Virus record (IMG/VR): IMGVR_UViG_3300025133_000590
Location: 1-24,027 of that record
Source of the DNA: a virus
DNA length: 24,027 bases
Strand: one strand, 5' to 3'
The notes under the pieces were generated by a model. It saw only the letters and a list, made by a program, of their open reading frames with translations, was not told where the DNA came from and did not search any database. Numbering within the stretch: position 1 is the stretch's first letter; every line of letters begins with the position of its first letter. The position numbers were made by a program, and so were the translations under genes. Positions 21,078 to 24,027 of the stretch are shown here, piece by piece.

Positions 21078-21315
21078 CGTATTCACCATCCATTTGTTCA
21101 ATAGCAAAAACTTCCTCAAGATGAGCAGTTAATAATTTATCTATTTGGTCAAATAAACCCTGTGCCCCACCTGCAATTACTTTTCTGTGCAAAGACAACC
21201 ATATCTTATGATGTTGGTTAAGCACTATCTTGGGCAAGTTATCCCCATTCATTGAAATTACTATTGGGGGTAATTCTTCATCATTTACTATTCTATATTC
21301 TATTGTTTGTTCCAT
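21070..21315 (-). CDS. hypothetical protein (81 aa)
   Basis: 81 residues, MEQTIEYRIVNDEELPPIVI at the start, alpha/beta pattern with a central helix LFDQIDKLLTAHLEEVF. No motif recognised. GAGGAATTAAT precedes the ATG. It overlaps the neighbour upstream by 16 nt and the next by 8 nt. Confidence 0.5.
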   Translation of the reverse strand: MEQTIEYRIVNDEELPPIVISMNGDNLPKIVLNQHHKIWLSLHRKVIAGGAQGLFDQIDKLLTAHLEEVFAIEQMDGEYGA

Positions 21316-21671
21316 ATTAATTCCTCATATACATCTTCATACTTTTCTTTTATTATTGCTACCAAATCTTCATAGCGTTCTTCCATCACTCTCATCCTTC
21401 GTTCAGCCATTTGCAATCTTTCATTAAGATTACTCCGTTGTTCTCTTTTCGTTAGATTCTTTTTTGGCTTATCTCTCAAATCTATATTATACTCTTTGAA
21501 TATCCAATCTTTGGCCGGTGCAATACCTTTGGCCGACACATGAAAAGTGTAGAATGGTTGCCCATCCTTACCAATTTTAATTACACCATTTCTTGACATC
21601 GTGGTAACAAAACCATTCCGGCGCAACAGTTTCAAAAACTTCTTTACTGTCCCATCTAAATGTCTTGACAT
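21300..21671 (-). CDS. hypothetical protein, HicA-like N-terminal pattern (123 aa)
   Basis: 123 residues. Residues 1-65 (FLKLLRRNGFVTT, IKIGKDGQPFYTFHVSAKG, DWIFKEYNI) follow the helix-strand-strand-strand-helix pattern of HicA-type double-stranded-RNA-binding folds, but the usual catalytic His context is not clear. The rest is a charged coiled coil (LNERLQMAERRMRVMEERYE). ATG 21671 is preferred; upstream GTG is possible. No HicB antitoxin is next to it, so a toxin role is not supported. Confidence 0.45.
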   Translation of the reverse strand: MSRHLDGTVKKFLKLLRRNGFVTTMSRNGVIKIGKDGQPFYTFHVSAKGIAPAKDWIFKEYNIDLRDKPKKNLTKREQRSNLNERLQMAERRMRVMEERYEDLVAIIKEKYEDVYEELIWNKQ

Positions 21672-21698
21672 TATAACCACATCCTATTCTGTTTCTCT

Positions 21699-21857
21699 TT
21701 ATACATCTTTCTCATACTCCTTTAGCCAACAATATTGACATACTTTTTTACTCTTAGTTTTACTCTTAGAAAGAAACTCTCCTTCTAAAGTTATTAATTC
21801 CCTCACTCTATTTATTTTATAGGTGGCCTTTAGACCACACACTTCGCATTTTTGCAT
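21699..21857 (-). CDS. small zinc-finger protein (about 52 aa)
   Basis: 52 residues from ATG 21857: CEVCG at 4-8 and CQYC at about 40-43, with a basic strand region (KSKTKSKKV) between. This is a compact two-knuckle zinc ribbon. GAGGG lies 8 nt before this ATG. The frame is open to 21905-21914 (ATG/GTG), giving about 68-71 residues, but that form has a poorer site. It may bind nucleic acid. Confidence 0.55.
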   Translation of the reverse strand: MQKCEVCGLKATYKINRVRELITLEGEFLSKSKTKSKKVCQYCWLKEYEKDV

Positions 21858-21983
21858 TTGTTCTGCCCTCTTTTTATTAAAGAGGAAGGTTGGAAAACGG
21901 GTCATGGATACCACGCCACTATTGCATCCCCCAAAAGGGTTAAATGAAAATTCCCGTCTTTACTGCAAAAACCAACCATTAAA

Positions 21984-22346
21984 TCACTTCTTTAACATTC
22001 TTTGAATATACCAAAGGGCTTTTTCTAAATCTTCTCTCCCGCCCTTATGTTCTGCTCTAACAACATACTTAATTACATTACCGGCACAAAAATCTAAGTC
22101 CCAATCATCTATTGCATCTATTACTTCTATTTTACCCATATTATAATGTTTAGGGTGATTAACTGTTTCTTTAACTTCTTTCCTACCTTTATCCTTCATA
22201 TAATCTTCAACCCCTTGTTTGTTAAAACGGATTTCTGCCCCTTCAAGGCCATTGTTTGGCAATTCAATATAAAACTTATCCATTAATAGTGGAACGCTTA
22301 TGTTGAGTTCAAATGCTACATCTTCTTTTGTCATATTATATTTCAT
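21984..22346 (-). CDS. DUF3310 protein with N-terminal helix-turn-helix-like part
   Basis: 120 residues. The C-terminal half (VNHPKHYNMGKIEVIDAI, then FCAGNVIKYVVRAEHKGG, then EDLEKALWYIQRML) is the DUF3310 pattern, common in tailed viruses next to nucleotide-metabolism genes; its activity is not established. Residues 1-55 (KEDVAFELNISVPLLMDKFY) look like an excisionase-type helix-turn-helix, which is unusual for the family. GGAG lies about 11 nt before the ATG. The gene is the first downstream of the repeat-rich region. Confidence 0.8.
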   Translation of the reverse strand: MKYNMTKEDVAFELNISVPLLMDKFYIELPNNGLEGAEIRFNKQGVEDYMKDKGRKEVKETVNHPKHYNMGKIEVIDAIDDWDLDFCAGNVIKYVVRAEHKGGREDLEKALWYIQRMLKK

Positions 22347-22462
22347 AATAACCTAATCTCCTATTTGTTTTATTATTAATGTTTTTTATTCTTTTAGTGA
22401 ATAAATGGGCAAATCTCCATTATTCTCATCATTATATTGCCGAGAATAACATTTTGCCCCCG

Positions 22463-22485
22463 AACAGAGGCCGTTTGACCCCATT
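22463..22485 (+). repeat. 23-bp direct repeat, copy 1
   Basis: AACAGAGGCCGTTTGACCCC followed by ATT. It matches copy 2 at 22631-22653 at 21 of 23 positions and in the same orientation. The copies flank the G-run and A/T tract. Confidence 0.75.
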
Positions 22486-22537
22486 TTGTTGATGATTATT
22501 AATTATCATTATTCTCATGATTCTCACCCCCAATATA

Positions 22538-22617
22538 GGGGGGGGGGAGGGGGGTTCTCTCTCTAATATATATATATATTATATATATATATAATAATAT
22601 AATATTATAATAATAAA
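22538..22617. repeat. G-run followed by 54-bp A/T-only tract
   Basis: Ten G, one A and six G occupy 22538-22554 on the plus strand. After a short pyrimidine spacer, 22564-22617 is purely A and T, mostly alternating TA. The first could fold as a G-quadruplex and the second melts easily or forms cruciforms. Such tracts are also prone to assembly errors. Confidence 0.8.
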
Positions 22618-22630
22618 CATAATACTACTA

Positions 22631-22653
22631 AACAGAGGCAGTTTGAACCCATT
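22631..22653 (+). repeat. 23-bp direct repeat, copy 2
   Basis: AACAGAGGCAGTTTGAACCC followed by ATT. Two mismatches to copy 1. It is followed, as copy 1 is, by a TTATTCTCAT element a short distance downstream. Confidence 0.75.
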
Positions 22654-22796
22654 ATTTATTCTCATACTGATAATAATGATAATAACACACAACGGAGCAC
22701 ATTTTTTAGTGCCTTCACACTATATACCCCAAAGGGGTTATAAAGAGATTCATTTGATGGAATGTTATGTTTTGTTATCTATAAATAACATTTTAT

Positions 22797-23306
22797 TTAA
22801 TCTACTAACTCTAAAAGAATCTCTTGTTCTCCCAAAAGATTTTCCATAGAACCATCCCACTCTCTATACATTAATTCTCCCGCCTTATTCAATTTCCTAC
22901 TATACATATCCCTTAATAATAATCTAGCCTTTTCAGCCTTACCTTTAGCATACTCCTTACCATTAAGATAACGACCCCCTCCACTCTTACCATGCTTCAA
23001 ACAAACTGCCCTTAATATTTTACTACTTTCCCACAAATTATAATGTCCCTTATACACTTCTTCATAAACCGTATCAATAACAACATTCACTTCAGCAGGG
23101 AATCCACTACTGCGCCCCCTACGAACAGGGCTACCTGCTAACCCTCTAATCATTTCCTTAATGCTACCATACACCTTAGCCCTATTACTTACCGACCCTT
23201 GCCCATAAGTAATTTGATACTCTATTACACCACGCAACCCCGTATCAAAACCTTCCGTATTAATAAACTCGCTCACTTCTCTAATTTTCTCGTTCCAATT
23301 TTCCAC
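22797..23306 (-). CDS. hypothetical protein (169 aa), first gene of the leftward transcript
   Basis: About 169 residues, mixed helix and loop with many basic residues (RRGRSSGFPAEVNVVIDTVY, then KHGKSGGGRYLNGKEYAKGK). No domain recognised. The start is probably GTG 23306, 5 nt after GGTGA; a GTG at 23315 lies within that site. A TTTATATAGG box at 23357-23366 would start transcription about 25 nt before the gene. Being first and isolated from the rest by the repeat region, it could be a regulator or an origin-binding protein. Confidence 0.6.
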   Translation of the reverse strand: MENWNEKIREVSEFINTEGFDTGLRGVIEYQITYGQGSVSNRAKVYGSIKEMIRGLAGSPVRRGRSSGFPAEVNVVIDTVYEEVYKGHYNLWESSKILRAVCLKHGKSGGGRYLNGKEYAKGKAEKARLLLRDMYSRKLNKAGELMYREWDGSMENLLGEQEILLELVD

Positions 23307-23356
23307 ATCTATCACCTTTTATAGGCCATTCCGCCCATTAATAAACTATTATCACT

Positions 23357-23366
23357 CCTATATAAA
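23357..23366 (-). promoter_or_regulatory. TATA box TTTATATAGG of the leftward promoter
   Basis: On the minus strand, 50-60 nt before the start of the 169-residue gene. An archaeal start about 25 nt downstream gives a leader of roughly 20-25 nt carrying the GGTGA ribosome site. Confidence 0.5.
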
Positions 23367-23593
23367 CTCAATCATTAAAAAGATACAAACCAACCAATAG
23401 ACACCATGCCCCTTTTTTCGCCCCAATTTTGACCCTAAACCGACCCTCAATTCTTGTCAAAATGCCCCCGAATAAATTGCACCCTTTATAGGGGGTGGGG
23501 AGTAGCGGTTTCGCATAAGACAATAAAAAACAAAAGAATCAATTACTTACCTACGCCAATTCTGTTTTGTCAAAATCCTGAGCCCTCCTTAAA

Positions 23594-23609
23594 GTGTAAT
23601 TAATTACAC
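23594..23609. promoter_or_regulatory. perfect 16-bp palindrome, operator candidate
   Basis: GTGTAATTAATTACAC reads the same on both strands. It lies in the middle of the divergent promoter region, where a dimeric repressor could control both arms. Confidence 0.45.
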
Positions 23610-23754
23610 CCCTTCCCTAAATCCTAATATTCTATACTAATATCATATAATCTACATATATCTATATTAATATACTTAAGGCCAATTGAAAGAGAGTATT
23701 TGAAATTAGAGGAAATATTACTACCAATTTATTATTATGTTGTTAGTAGTTTTA

Positions 23755-23764
23755 TTTATATAGG
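23755..23764 (+). promoter_or_regulatory. TATA box TTTATATAGG of the rightward promoter
   Basis: Same decamer as the leftward box. A start site about 25-27 nt downstream falls near 23788, at the palindrome ACCATATGGT (23790-23799). The leader would be about 68 nt. Confidence 0.45.
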
Positions 23765-23855
23765 GGAGTTTCAAAAACCCAAACATAAGACCATATGGTT
23801 GTGCTTTGTCAACCTCAGTTATATGGGGATTATATGGTATATATTGGTGAACAAT

Positions 23856-24027
23856 ATGATGGAAGGATTAACACGATTAGTAGGATATGCGAGAAGGAGT
23901 GATGCAGGAGCAAAAGTTAGAATAAGCATTAACCTTCAAGCACTTAAAGACTGTAATACATACACAACCGCAGATGGGCAAACATATGTCCCTCTTGTTA
24001 TGTCAAGACACGCACTCCAAAAAGTAT
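23856..24027 (+). CDS. hypothetical protein, C-terminus cut by window edge
   Basis: The only rightward gene, 57 codons visible, starting with two ATGs (23856, 23859) after GGTGA at 23846-23850. The product is basic at first (LTRLVGYARRSDAGAKVRIS) and then has strand-like text (NTYTTADGQTYVPLVMS). I do not recognise the family. Divergent from the replication arm, it may open the late or structural arm. Confidence 0.65.
   Translation, partial: MMEGLTRLVGYARRSDAGAKVRISINLQALKDCNTYTTADGQTYVPLVMSRHALQKV

Larger units (their letters stand above)
22347..22796. other. gene-free repeat-rich region, candidate replication origin
   Basis: 450 nt with no credible gene on either strand. It holds three exact TTATTCTCAT copies (22420, 22509, 22656), two 23-bp imperfect repeats, a perfect 8-bp stem TTATTCTC/GAGAATAA (22420-22427 with 22442-22449), a G-run and a long A/T tract. 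Iterated repeats beside an easily melted A/T tract are typical of replication origins. Its placement at the head of the early genes suits an origin or a master promoter. Confidence 0.4.
23307..23855. promoter_or_regulatory. divergent promoter region
   Basis: 549 nt between a leftward and a rightward gene. It contains TATA boxes for both directions, a perfect 16-bp palindrome, a CACCC/GGGTG inverted pair around 23479-23496, a repeated TTGTCAAAAT (near 23455 and 23567) and TTATATGG repeats near the right end. No ORF worth calling. It probably separates the two transcription arms of the genome. Confidence 0.55.

Noticed and set aside
21300-21671. Toxin-antitoxin HicAB system
   Set aside because: Only a weak HicA-like pattern, unclear catalytic His, and no HicB-like neighbour.
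22721-22790. Hairpins ACCCC-AAA-GGGGT and TGTTAT/ATAACA as terminators for the 169-residue gene
   Set aside because: No T-run follows either stem in the minus direction, and archaeal termination mainly needs T-runs; left unassigned.
22643-22849. Plus-strand ORF with a hydrophobic start (68 aa)
   Set aside because: It arises from the repeat region and then runs antisense into the 169-residue gene; no convincing ribosome site and low-complexity start.

Overview
This window looks like the early/replication arm of a double-stranded DNA virus (or provirus) of an archaeon. It is AT-rich and very tightly packed. About 56 genes run on the minus strand, most of them under 130 codons, and most neighbours are joined by ATGA, GTGA or TAATG overlaps with strong Shine-Dalgarno sequences (GGAGG, GGTGA types) inside the preceding gene. 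Archaeal/eukaryotic-type information-processing genes (clamp-loader small subunit, a probable PCNA-like clamp, an ATP-dependent DNA ligase, TFB) sit beside phage-type genes (Sak4-like ATPase, DUF3310). A bacterial-type GroES-GroEL pair is also present. Gene content recalls the large marine euryarchaeal viruses called magroviruses. That host link is inference from content; no virion structural gene is visible here. No rRNA, tRNA, CRISPR array or insertion sequence was seen.

Layout, given in minus-strand transcription order (right to left). (a) 23307-24027: a divergent promoter region. A plus-strand gene leaves the window at the right edge and a minus-strand gene starts at 23306. (b) 22347-22796: a gene-free, repeat-rich region with three TTATTCTCAT copies, two 23-bp repeats, a G-run and a 54-bp pure A/T tract. 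This is my best candidate for a replication origin. (c) 17926-22346: small early genes, including a DUF3310 protein, several Cys-rich proteins, a 420-residue CGH-motif/coiled-coil protein and, at the end, a ubiquitin-like beta-grasp protein ending in Gly-Gly-Ile. (d) 17769-17925: a structured intergenic gap. (e) 13510-17768: winged-helix and zinc-finger proteins, a 366-residue unknown, TFB and an E1/ThiF-like adenylating enzyme. (f) 9786-13513: a small membrane protein, a JAB/JAMM protease, then GroES, GroEL and a protein with a DnaJ-like zinc motif. (g) 1859-8923: the replication block, with DNA ligase, a histone-fold protein, a LAGLIDADG-like protein, a winged helix, the RFC small subunit, an OB-fold SSB/RPA candidate, the Sak4/RadA-like ATPase and the clamp. 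(h) 1-1848: small unknown and zinc-finger proteins.

The most interesting observation is that one window holds all three core parts of an archaeal ubiquitin-like modification pathway: the modifier (17926-18126), an E1-like enzyme (13510-14067) and a JAMM protease (12672-13154). No E2 or E3 is recognisable, which resembles archaeal SAMPylation. The modifier has one residue after Gly-Gly, so it would need trimming, a job suited to the JAMM enzyme. Further points are a histone fold joined to a small N-terminal domain inside the replication block, and the decamer TTTATATAGG, which recurs at three likely promoters, one of them just before the ubiquitin-like gene, in a genome that encodes its own TFB.
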